Positions 1-5,634 of a DNA stretch of 5,820 nucleotides are shown here, in pieces; the stretch's first letter is position 1, and each line of letters opens with the position of its first letter. The DNA is from Spirochaetia bacterium (GTDB taxonomy: Bacteria; Spirochaetota; Spirochaetia; Treponematales; Breznakiellaceae). The notes below the pieces were generated by a model that saw nothing but the letters and a program-made list of their open reading frames with translations, was not told where the DNA came from and ran no database searches. Position numbers and translations under genes: made by a program. Where the stretch lies: positions 1 through 5,820 of the forward strand of contig BNVE01000180.1 in the NCBI GenBank assembly GCA_025997875.1, read 5' to 3'.

Positions 1-118
1 AACGGCGAGGCTGAAAAGCAGGCCGCCGCAGCCAGGGGGATCACCATTGCGGGGGGCGGGGTTAAGGCCCTGGTGGTAAAAGCCGCAACCATGGGCGCCG
101 TCAATGGCGGCGCAGCCT
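1..118 (+). pseudogene. Unidentified plus-strand coding fragment, cut at the aspS junction
   Basis: Frame 1 is open from the first base, with no start visible because the gene would begin outside the window. Codon composition looks like real coding sequence: 26 of 39 first positions are G and about three quarters of third positions are G or C. Frames 2 and 3 on this strand contain stops. The peptide is small-residue-rich, with segments such as AEKQAAAARGITIAGGG and VKALVVKAATMGAVNGGAA; I do not recognise the family. At 119 the sequence changes abruptly to the 80-bp block copied from aspS. The frame then reads nonsense in the antisense of aspS until TAG at 193-195. This is a truncated gene abutting truncated aspS head-on. 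The antisense frame is also open but looks like a GC-rich shadow. Confidence 0.4.
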
Positions 119-198
119 ATTCCCGCACTGCGAAAGCAACCTCGTTCCGTAAACGAAGGCGGTTCTGCATCCCCGCGGAACGGAGGTCCAGGTAGCGG
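119..198. repeat. 80-bp exact direct repeat, displaced copy
   Basis: This block is identical base for base to 386-465, at an offset of 267 bp (89 codons). The right-hand copy is the native one, because it follows KYRYL in correct AspRS order. This left copy replaces the expected motif 2 region. The bases AGCGG at its right edge would also be expected in the native aspS continuation (Ala-Arg-Cys, GCC CGC TGC), suggesting a microhomology-guided template switch or a graph-assembly jump. Confidence 0.95.
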
Positions 199-385
199 GC
201 GATCTGGAAATATTTGTCAAAGCCGCTTACCATCAGTATCTGCTTGTAAAGCTGGGGGGACTGGGGCAGGGCGTAGAATTTGCCGGGGTAGAGCCGGGAA
301 GGGATCAGGTAGTCCCGGGCGCCCTCGGGGGTGGACTTGATAAAAGTAGGGGTCTCGATCTCGTAGAAGCCCCGGGCGATCATCC

Positions 386-465
386 ATTCCCGCACTGCGA
401 AAGCAACCTCGTTCCGTAAACGAAGGCGGTTCTGCATCCCCGCGGAACGGAGGTCCAGGTAGCGG
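386..465. repeat. 80-bp exact direct repeat, native copy inside aspS
   Basis: This is the source copy of the 80-bp block also found at 119-198. It encodes the YLDLRSAGMQ...AFAVRE part of AspRS in its expected place between the OB-fold/hinge and the start of the catalytic domain. The 187 bp between the copies is ordinary aspS sequence. Confidence 0.95.
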
Positions 466-872
466 TACTTAAGGCGGGTCTCCTCTTTCGCGTCCGATTC
501 ATCATCAATCTGAAAGGGCAACACCTCGGACTTGCTCAGGATAACAATCTTTGCGGCGGCAACTTCAATTTCCCCGGTGGGCATGTCGGGGTTCACCATG
601 TTATCGGGCCGCTGCCGCACCATGCCTTCAACGGCGATGCAGTACTCGTTCCGCAGTTCCGCCAATACCGCGCCATCCGGCGCAGAAGCAGCCGCGCTGC
701 CGTCACTCGTATCCGCAACAACCTGGGTAACGCCGTAGCGGTCCCGCAGGTTGATAAAACTGACGCCCCCATGGTCCCGTTTCCGGTGCACCCAGCCGTT
801 CAAAATAACCGTCTTGCCCGCATCGTCCTTTCGCAGGGCGCCGCAGTCGATGGTCCGTTTCATAATTTCCAT

Positions 873-928
873 TTAAACAATATACCCCGAAGGCGAAATA
901 TATTCTATAATGCAAGAACAGAGGATAT
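873..928. promoter_or_regulatory. Divergent promoter region between aspS and the UPF0158-GNAT gene
   Basis: This 56-bp AT-rich gap separates two divergent genes. On the plus strand a perfect TATAAT lies at 906-911, and a GAGGA ribosome binding site at 921-925 sits three bases before the ATG at 929, giving a leader of only about 10 bases. No good -35 is seen at the proper distance (the region 883-888 is TATACC). On the minus strand, AT-rich hexamers such as TATATT (884 down to 879) and TAGAAT (906 down to 901) could serve aspS, and the second overlaps the plus-strand -10. The plus -10 is reasonable; the minus ones are guesses. Confidence 0.5.
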
Positions 929-1843
929 ATGCAGTTTGAGCTGACCGATGCGCTGATGGACGACATCCTGTTTTCCATGGAGGACCAGGACGGGGAATTC
1001 CTGGTGGATACCCGGGAGGGGATGGTGATCAGCGAGAATGACGAGGATTTTGAAGAAGATACCGGTGAAGATGAGGACCGGTATATCAGCCTGCCCGAAT
1101 GGGGGTCCTCCGACGGATTCAGGCTGATGGAGCACTTTGCCGCGGGGCTCCGCAGTCCCCTGCTCCGTACGGAACTCAGTTCCGCCCTGAACCGGGGCAA
1201 GGGGGTATTCCGGGCCTTTAAGGATATTCTGAGCCGCTACCCGGAAGCGGAAAAACTCTGGTTCGCCCATAAAGAGCGGGAGATGAAGCGCCAGATCATC
1301 CGCTGGTACAACAGTCTGCGGGAAGAATGGGGGCTGGCCCGTATCGGCATGGAACCGGAAGACACCGCAGACCTGGTGCTGGAGGATTTCCGGTTCCGGG
1401 ATTGCAAAGAGGGTGATGCCGCCGCCGCAGAGGAACTCCACCGGCTCTGCCTTGAGGAATACCGGAAGTACGCAGAGGATAAGGGTATTGAAGGGGCCGC
1501 TTTTGAAGAAGACAGCCCCTGGGTTTTTCCGGAACCCTCCGCCGGCCTGGCGGCGGAAGCCGGGGGCGGGGAATTCGCCGGGTATATTTCCGCCGTCCGT
1601 ACCGGTACGGCCCTGCATATCAAGGCCCTGGAAGTGCAGCCGGAATACCGGGGGCTCGGCATAGGGGAAGCCCTGGTCTCCCGGCTTTTGGAAAAGGCCG
1701 CAGCGGAAATCTCCGGGCAGGAGCCCATCTCCCGGCTGAGCATCGACCTCCCCGCCGGAGCGGAGGGGTTTTCCCGGGTACTGTTACGGTCTTCGTTTAA
1801 ACCCTATGCGGTCCGGTACTGCGTGACCCTGCCGCTTACATAA
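929..1843 (+). CDS. UPF0158 family domain fused to GNAT N-acetyltransferase domain
   Basis: The 304-residue protein has two parts. Residues 1-136 match the UPF0158 family: an acidic N-terminus, RYISLPEWGSSDGFRLMEHF (51-70), then ALNRGKGVFRAFKDILSRYPE and WFAHKEREMKRQIIRWYNSL. The role of UPF0158 is unknown. Residues 150-304 look like a GNAT acetyltransferase. FRFRDCKEGDAAAAEELHRL is the usual first strand and helix. ALEVQPEYRGLGIGEALVSR (233-252) is motif A, with the acetyl-CoA pyrophosphate loop R241-x-x-G244-x-G246, and the end has the family's later strands (LLRSSFKPYAVRYCVTLPL). GNAT enzymes move an acetyl group from acetyl-CoA to an amine; the substrate here cannot be told. There is no signal peptide, so it should be cytoplasmic. 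The start is supported by GAGGA at 921-925. It appears monocistronic, with no gene close downstream and no strong terminator seen. Confidence 0.85.
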   Translation: MQFELTDALMDDILFSMEDQDGEFLVDTREGMVISENDEDFEEDTGEDEDRYISLPEWGSSDGFRLMEHFAAGLRSPLLRTELSSALNRGKGVFRAFKDILSRYPEAEKLWFAHKEREMKRQIIRWYNSLREEWGLARIGMEPEDTADLVLEDFRFRDCKEGDAAAAEELHRLCLEEYRKYAEDKGIEGAAFEEDSPWVFPEPSAGLAAEAGGGEFAGYISAVRTGTALHIKALEVQPEYRGLGIGEALVSRLLEKAAAEISGQEPISRLSIDLPAGAEGFSRVLLRSSFKPYAVRYCVTLPLT

Positions 1844-1994
1844 ACCCGGAGCAGGGTCCCGTTCTGAAGACGGTCTCAAATAAATAATCCCATCCCATTG
1901 AACGAAAACAGGGAACATTTCTACCGGTCGTTGACAAAAACAGGTCCCCCGCTCACTTCACCCTTCAACCTTTTCATGCTATACTTACCTCATA
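1844..1994. promoter_or_regulatory. Intergenic region with the promoter of the antitoxin gene
   Basis: This stretch carries no gene. The best promoter is TTCACC at 1957-1962 (four of six against TTGACA), a 17-bp spacer, and TATACT at 1980-1985 (five of six against TATAAT). Transcription would start about 1991-1993, within a few bases of the antitoxin ATG at 1995. A perfect TTGACA at 1931-1936 has no -10 at proper spacing. The sequence just after the GNAT gene can form only a weak 4-5 bp stem (CCGTT...GACGG, about 1859-1873), so no terminator is called. Confidence 0.5.
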
Positions 1995-2261
1995 ATGACT
2001 ATCGAACAAACCGTAGACATACCCGCAAACCACAGGCTGACCATTGACGTGCCCCGCGATATACCGGCAGGGAGGACTATACTTGCCTTTACGCCGGCTC
2101 CGGCCGAGGATATAGGCATGGACGGGGAGTGCCCCCTGGACCACACGCCCAACGCTGAAACTATTGCGGCTATGGAAGAAGGGGATGCGATGGAGCGCGG
2201 GGAAATCCCGGTTACATGGTATAATTCCCTTGATGATATGTGGGAAGCCTTACACAAATAG
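1995..2261 (+). CDS. RelB/DinJ-like type II antitoxin
   Basis: This 88-residue protein is the probable antitoxin of the adjacent YafQ-type toxin. The N-terminal half (MTIEQTVDIPANHRLTIDVP, then RDIPAGRTILAFTPAP) is beta-rich and resembles the swapped-hairpin or treponemal antitoxin N-termini that bind operator DNA. The C-terminal half (NAETIAAMEEGDAMERGEIP, then YNSLDDMWEALHK) is the typical toxin-wrapping helix of RelB-like antitoxins. Such proteins neutralise the toxin and autoregulate the operon. It ends three bases before the toxin ATG, as expected for a coupled TA pair. No Shine-Dalgarno sequence precedes the ATG (upstream reads TTACCTCATA), and the predicted transcription start is almost at the ATG, so translation may be leaderless. 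The gene is intact although its toxin is broken. Its identity as an antitoxin rests on C-terminal pattern plus context. Confidence 0.75.
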   Translation: MTIEQTVDIPANHRLTIDVPRDIPAGRTILAFTPAPAEDIGMDGECPLDHTPNAETIAAMEEGDAMERGEIPVTWYNSLDDMWEALHK

Positions 2262-2264
2262 TTT

Positions 2265-2517
2265 ATGCTGAAACATACCTTTGCCGGATCCTTCAAGAAC
2301 GACCTGTGGCTGCTGGAAAAACGCCGTTGGAACACGGCGAAGCTGAGAGCAGTCATGGATCTCATTATCAATGAACAGCCGCTCCCTCCTCGCTGCCGAA
2401 ACCACGAATTGCAAGGCAATTGGGCGGGTAAATCCGAGTGCCATATTCAGTAGGATTAACCCTGCTGCCAAAACCGTTACCTTTCATCGTACCGGAACCC
2501 ACTCCGACCTGTTCTAA
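2265..2517 (+). pseudogene. YafQ-family mRNA interferase toxin, inactivated by an internal deletion
   Basis: YafQ toxins (RelE fold) cleave mRNA on the ribosome. The first 62 codons match the family: MLKHTFAGSFKNDLWLLEKR, KLRAVMDLIINEQPLPPRCR, NHELQGNWAGKSECHIQ, then TAG at 2451-2453. H47 and H60 correspond to the E. coli YafQ histidines H50 and H63, with the same 13-residue spacing. In the +1 frame immediately after, 2452-2517 encodes RINPAAKTVTFHRTGTHSDLF and a TAA, the standard family C-terminus with the equivalents of H87 and F91. What is missing between ECHIQ and RIN is the conserved PDWLLIY strand with the catalytic Asp-Trp pair. A loss of about 20 bp explains both the missing residues and the frame change. 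The 62-residue product should therefore be inactive as a nuclease, though it might still bind the antitoxin. Confidence 0.85.
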
Positions 2518-2524
2518 TATCTTC

Positions 2525-2571
2525 CACGAACAACACGAACATTTTTTTCGGTTTTGTTCGTGTTGTCCGTG
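2525..2571. repeat. Long imperfect palindrome of CACGAACAA units (hairpin, possible bidirectional terminator)
   Basis: The left arm at 2525-2541 (CACGAACAACACGAACA) pairs with the right arm at 2555-2571 (TGTTCGTGTTGTCCGTG) over 17 bp with a single mismatch. The 13-base loop contains T7CGGT3. Each arm is itself two tandem copies of a CACGAACAA-like unit, and a further CCGTGG follows at 2584-2589. It lies between the broken toxin gene and the convergent LRR gene, a normal place for a shared terminator. However, no U-tract follows the stem on either strand, so an interspersed palindromic repeat (REP/MITE-like) is equally likely. Confidence 0.7.
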
Positions 2572-2602
2572 ATTATTCTTCCTCCGTGGTTCGCCTTCCG
2601 CC

Positions 2603-4498
2603 CTAATACGTCACAATCGACGACGCGAGCCTGCCGGCGAAAAAACTGTCGTCATAATACGGGTCGGTGTTAGCATAGTCCAACCACGATTGTGTAAAAG
2701 TCGTCGGTATGGTAGATCCATCAGGATCGTAGATCCACTCTGCGGTTGCACTTGTGTAGTGATCCTTCACCGAATGGCTTCCGGTTAGACCATAATGAGA
2801 GGCGGCGCACGTCCCGTTTGGCACATTGACAATAATGTTGCCGGGGTTGCCCGTCCCGATAACAGAAGGCTCCTGATACCCAGAATACACGGGGTCGAAT
2901 GTGGGCGGGGTGTCCCCCAGAAAAATATTCTTGAGGGCGGTGCAGCCGTTGAAGGATTTCATGCCAATAAATGTTACCTTGGGGATGTGCACGTTGAGAA
3001 GGCTGGTGCAGCCCGCGAAGGCCTGGCTGTCATAGTTCGGACCTCTTCCGATACGTGTTACCTTGGGGAAGGACACGGTGGCCAGGCCGGTACAGCCCGC
3101 GAAGGCTTTAAAACCGATGGTCGTAGCCTCCGGGAAGGACACGTTGAGGAGCTTGGCGCAGCCCTCGAAGAGACCTTCGCCGGAACTGGTCCCAGCCCAG
3201 CCGATTTGCGTTGCCTTGGGGAAGTACAGGCTGATGAGCTCGGTGCTTCCATGGAAGGCGCCATCGGGGATCTTGGTAAGAACATCGAAGCGCACGTTGG
3301 TGAGGTCGGCGCAGCCGCGGAAGGCGTAGTTGACGTCGAAGCTGCCGACCTTTTGAGTAATAAAAGTCGTAACCCTGGGGAATTCCACGCTGGTAAGGCC
3401 GCTACTCCTGAAGGCTTCATAGGCGATATTGGTTACGCCGTTGCCTTTGACGGCTTTAATGGCGGTATTGTCTTTAAAGCCGTCAATAGTCCCCGTTACC
3501 GAATCGGGGAAGATAAGACCTGTAACCTTGGCTTTGCCCGTGTCAATGTAACCGCCTGAGTCGGTGTAATCGTTGTTGTTCCAGTCGGTGATTTCGGTAC
3601 AGTAGGTAAGGTCCACGTTGAACTCCATGCCGGGGCTCTTGCCGATTTGGTCGTAGAGCGCGTTCACCAGGGCGGTGGGGCCGGGGACGGTACCGGGATT
3701 CACGGTTCCACTCAAAAGCTTAATACCGCCGATGGATACCGATTTGACCGTCCACGGCTGGCCGGCTGCGGCAGTAACGGTACTGCGGATTTTCTGTTCG
3801 TCGGTCTGGATCCATTTTGCGTAGAGGTACGTATCCCTGGTAACGGCATCGCCTGAGAAGTTCCATTCGGTTCCGGCCGCGGCATTGGACGTTTGCCACC
3901 AACCGCCAAAGAAATGCTCGATCCAGACGGGGGCGGCGGGAGCGGTGACGGTGGTGCTGTCGGCTATGCCGGTTATGTCGAAGTTTCCGGTGCTCCCGTC
4001 CTGGTAGACAAAGGTAACGGTCCAGGGGCCGGCATGGGGGGTGACTTTGGCCGTTGCAGGCTCGCTTTTAGCCCCCGAGGCGCCAACGACAACTGCCGCA
4101 AAGGTGTATTCCGTGGCGTTTTGTAAGCTGGTTATGATTACCGGTTGTGCCACGCCCTTTGCGAAGTTATAGGACGTCGCCGGTGTTCCGTCCTCCACCC
4201 CCCAGGTGATTTCTGTATGGTCAAAGTCGCTGCCGCCCGGCTCTACCCAGTTGAGGTAAACCTGCCGGTTGCCGGCGGCTGCCCACAGGGCAGTTACGAG
4301 GGGCTGGAGAGCCGAGGAGCCGAGGAGCCGAGGAGCCGAGGAGCCGGGGCCGCCGCTTGAATCGACGCTTGAACCGGCGCCTTTGGTCCTGTCGATCCAG
4401 CCAAACTGGCCCGGGCCGGTGAGCTGCTCGCAGGAGAACAATATACCCGCCATGACAAGTGCGAAGACCGCACCCAATAACACAAGGTTCTTTTTCAT
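2603..4498 (-). CDS. Surface lipoprotein with FnIII, InlB-type repeat and BspA-type leucine-rich repeats
   Basis: The protein has a lipoprotein signal peptide (MKKNLVLLGAVFALVMAGIL, then FS|C with Cys23 of the lipobox). It continues with a Gly/Ser-rich stalk (about 36-64) and a fibronectin type III domain (about 65-154, QVYLNWVEPGGSDFDHTEIT). An InlB B-repeat/Listeria-Bacteroides type domain follows (about 158-230, VTFVYQDGS to FFGGWW and YLYAKW), then a linker, and roughly six to seven BspA/TpLRR-type leucine-rich repeats (about 324-528, pattern IGxxAFxGCTxLxxVxFPKVT). The last 100 residues are Tyr/Asp/Ser-rich and unassigned. Relatives are surface-exposed adhesins of treponemes and oral anaerobes; binding to host or microbial partners is inferred. 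AAGGAG at 4510-4505 sits six bases before the ATG at 4498 and only three before the ATG at 4501, so 4498 is preferred. It lies downstream of an outer-membrane protein gene in one operon. The stalk is encoded by an 8-bp tandem repeat that could switch the gene on and off. Confidence 0.88.
   Translation of the reverse strand: MKKNLVLLGAVFALVMAGILFSCEQLTGPGQFGWIDRTKGAGSSVDSSGGPGSSAPRLLGSSALQPLVTALWAAAGNRQVYLNWVEPGGSDFDHTEITWGVEDGTPATSYNFAKGVAQPVIITSLQNATEYTFAAVVVGASGAKSEPATAKVTPHAGPWTVTFVYQDGSTGNFDITGIADSTTVTAPAAPVWIEHFFGGWWQTSNAAAGTEWNFSGDAVTRDTYLYAKWIQTDEQKIRSTVTAAAGQPWTVKSVSIGGIKLLSGTVNPGTVPGPTALVNALYDQIGKSPGMEFNVDLTYCTEITDWNNNDYTDSGGYIDTGKAKVTGLIFPDSVTGTIDGFKDNTAIKAVKGNGVTNIAYEAFRSSGLTSVEFPRVTTFITQKVGSFDVNYAFRGCADLTNVRFDVLTKIPDGAFHGSTELISLYFPKATQIGWAGTSSGEGLFEGCAKLLNVSFPEATTIGFKAFAGCTGLATVSFPKVTRIGRGPNYDSQAFAGCTSLLNVHIPKVTFIGMKSFNGCTALKNIFLGDTPPTFDPVYSGYQEPSVIGTGNPGNIIVNVPNGTCAASHYGLTGSHSVKDHYTSATAEWIYDPDGSTIPTTFTQSWLDYANTDPYYDDSFFAGRLASSIVTY
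4309..4348. repeat. Octanucleotide tandem repeat (GAGCCGAG)n inside the lipoprotein gene
   Basis: Four perfect GAGCCGAG units (4309-4316, 4317-4324, 4325-4332, 4333-4340) are followed by a fifth with one mismatch (4341-4348, GAGCCGGG). Read on the minus strand they encode the PGSSAPRLLGSSAL stalk just after the lipoprotein signal. The 8-bp period is not a multiple of three, so loss or gain of one unit shifts the frame. The shifted frames meet stops at 4221-4223 (one unit lost) and 4294-4296 (one unit gained). Confidence 0.9.
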
Positions 4499-4504
4499 CA
4501 TAAA

Positions 4505-4510
4505 CTCCTT
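4505..4510 (-). promoter_or_regulatory. Ribosome binding site of the LRR lipoprotein gene
   Basis: The minus strand reads AAGGAG here, then TTT ATG ATG. The spacing is three bases to the first ATG (4501) and six to the second (4498), which favours the second. The site lies inside the 17-bp gap after the stop of the upstream outer-membrane protein gene, so the downstream cistron has its own good initiation site rather than relying only on coupling. Confidence 0.75.
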
Positions 4511-4515
4511 ACCCT

Positions 4516-5634
4516 TTATTCCGTGGGCGGCACGGATACCGCTTCCTCAGGTTTCTTCGGTTTCTTGTCAAAAAATCCCATCTCATAGCCAATACTCAGG
4601 GTTACCCCGCTGCGCTGGTACAGGTTGGCCCCGTCGGAGGCTCTTTGCAGCGTCCCAAAGTCAGCAGCCCAGCGGGTGTCCAGGAACAGATAGCCCGGCC
4701 CCAGCTTCATGCCGATGTTAATCCCGGCGATATAGCCCAGGGGCACGTCCATTTTGTAGTCAAAGGAGCCGCCCATGGTCTTGTTCTTCATCTGTCCCAG
4801 GGGCACAAAGACATAGGGACCGAGCAGCGCCCCGGCCATAAGGTACCCTTTGCGCAGGTTAAACCGCGCCAGCAGGGGAAACGTGAGGGATTGGGAAATA
4901 AAGGGGTCGGTTTTATCCTCCGTACCCCCGGTCACGGTAAAGGGGGCGTCGTCGGAGGTGAAATCCAGCTCCGCCTGCACGTCCAGCCACGGAAGCAGGT
5001 GGACCGAGGCCTGGAATGCCCCGTTAAGGTTTAAGAAATAGAGGATCCCTTCCTCATAGAAGGGGATCGCCTCGGTCCGGTTGTAGAAACGGAAGGACAT
5101 GCCCCCCCGCGCTCCCACCCAAAGCCATTTTTCCGGTTCCGGGGGCGGCGGAGCGGCCTCTACGGTTTGTTCTGCGTCTACGGTTTGTTCTACGGTGACT
5201 ATGGTCTGGGCAACGTTAGCCATCGCGTTGTACAGGAGGTACAGGTTGTATTGGTACATTTCTTCCAGTTCGGTAAAGGGAAAACCAAAATAGACGATTT
5301 CCTTATTGGTCTCGTTTTTTATCAGGTGAATGCCCAGCAGAAACTTATTTTCATCGGGGGGCGCTTCTTCTTCGGTTCCGTCGTCATAGCGGATCATGTT
5401 CTTTCCGATTTCAAGGTTCAGGGTATAGTCCGCGGACAGCGCGTCTTCAGTGACGGTATATCCGGCGGCCGTCGTTTCCATGATAAAGTTATCCCGGAAA
5501 AAGTTCTGCTGTTCCTCTGTACCGCCGGTGGTCATTATGTCGATATGGATATCGCTGCGCAGCTGGGCGGCAAGCTGCGGCGCATACAGAACAGAGGAGG
5601 CAAGAAAAAGCAGTACCGCAAGGCCCTTTTTCAT
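4516..5634 (-). CDS. Exported outer-membrane beta-barrel protein with N-terminal periplasmic domain
   Basis: The 372-residue protein starts with a Sec signal peptide (MKKGLAVLLFLASSVLYAPQ, cleavage probably after LAA at 23, no lipobox Cys). Residues 24-145 form an alpha/beta domain (DIHIDIMTTGGTEEQQNFF ... ADYTLNLEIGKN). A linker with a 6-residue repeat (EQTVDAEQTVEA) and a proline run (PPPPEPE) spans 149-168. From about 170 to 355, alternating aromatic strands (WLWVGARGGMSFRFY, FPLLARFNL, YLMAGALLGPYVFVPLG, PGYLFLDTRWAADFG, SGVTLSIGYEMGFF) suggest an eight- to ten-stranded OmpA/OMP_b-brl-like barrel. A hydrophilic tail (DKKPKKPEEAVSVPPTE) follows the last strand, which is unusual. This two-domain plan is common in spirochaetes, but I cannot name the family. 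It is the first gene of an operon with the LRR lipoprotein. No strong Shine-Dalgarno is seen before the ATG; upstream is GC-rich CCGGGCCCGGTATCATC. Confidence 0.8.
   Translation of the reverse strand: MKKGLAVLLFLASSVLYAPQLAAQLRSDIHIDIMTTGGTEEQQNFFRDNFIMETTAAGYTVTEDALSADYTLNLEIGKNMIRYDDGTEEEAPPDENKFLLGIHLIKNETNKEIVYFGFPFTELEEMYQYNLYLLYNAMANVAQTIVTVEQTVDAEQTVEAAPPPPEPEKWLWVGARGGMSFRFYNRTEAIPFYEEGILYFLNLNGAFQASVHLLPWLDVQAELDFTSDDAPFTVTGGTEDKTDPFISQSLTFPLLARFNLRKGYLMAGALLGPYVFVPLGQMKNKTMGGSFDYKMDVPLGYIAGINIGMKLGPGYLFLDTRWAADFGTLQRASDGANLYQRSGVTLSIGYEMGFFDKKPKKPEEAVSVPPTE
5159..5194. repeat. 18-bp tandem duplication in the linker of the outer-membrane protein gene
   Basis: Two adjacent 18-bp units (5159-5176 and 5177-5194) differ at one base and encode EQTVEA and EQTVDA. 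The period is a multiple of three, so copy-number changes would alter linker length without a frameshift, unlike the octamer in the next gene. Confidence 0.85.

Larger units (their letters stand above)
117..872 (-). pseudogene. aspS: Aspartyl-tRNA synthetase, N-terminal part, truncated at an internal duplication
   Basis: AspRS charges tRNA-Asp with aspartate in the cytoplasm. The N-terminal OB-fold anticodon-binding domain is clear (about residues 5-110: TVILNGWVHRKRDHGGVSFI). It is followed by the hinge, the RYLDLRS segment, class II motif 1, the flipping-loop signature STPEGARDYLIPSR and ALPQSPQLYKQ, ending at FDKYFQIAR (residue 226). A normal bacterial AspRS of about 590 residues continues with CFRDEDLRADRQPEFTQ, carrying the motif 2 arginine. 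Here residues 227-251 instead repeat residues 138-162 exactly, and a TAG at 117-119 ends the frame, with its T from the repeat and its AG from the foreign sequence. Motif 2, the bacterial insertion domain and motif 3 are missing, so the product should be inactive. Because aspS is normally essential and single copy, this is either an assembly chimera or an extra broken copy. The start is ATG at 870-872, or the ATG at 861-863 (MKRT), which has a GGA four bases upstream and the more usual N-terminus. Confidence 0.9.

Noticed and set aside
905..1618. Minus-strand open frame of 237 codons over the acetyltransferase gene
   Set aside because: It is a GC-rich shadow of the UPF0158-GNAT gene, which has clear family motifs and a ribosome binding site.
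1844..1880. Possible terminator after the acetyltransferase gene
   Set aside because: Only a 4-5 bp stem with a G-T pair can form, and there is no T-tract.
1931..1959. Perfect TTGACA at 1931-1936 as a -35 box for the antitoxin
   Set aside because: The TATACT at 1980 is 43 bases away, and the proper -10 position reads CACTTC.
2974..3107. DNA-level repeats (for example GTTACCTTGGGGA and CAGCCCGCGAAGGC occurring twice), considered as CRISPR-like
   Set aside because: They code for successive leucine-rich repeat units in frame, with varied spacing and diverged copies.
2795..3559. Long plus-strand open frame (254 codons) across the LRR region
   Set aside because: It is antisense to the LRR lipoprotein, its periodic Gly/Glu/Ala peptide mirrors the LRR repeat, and it has no ribosome binding site or family match.
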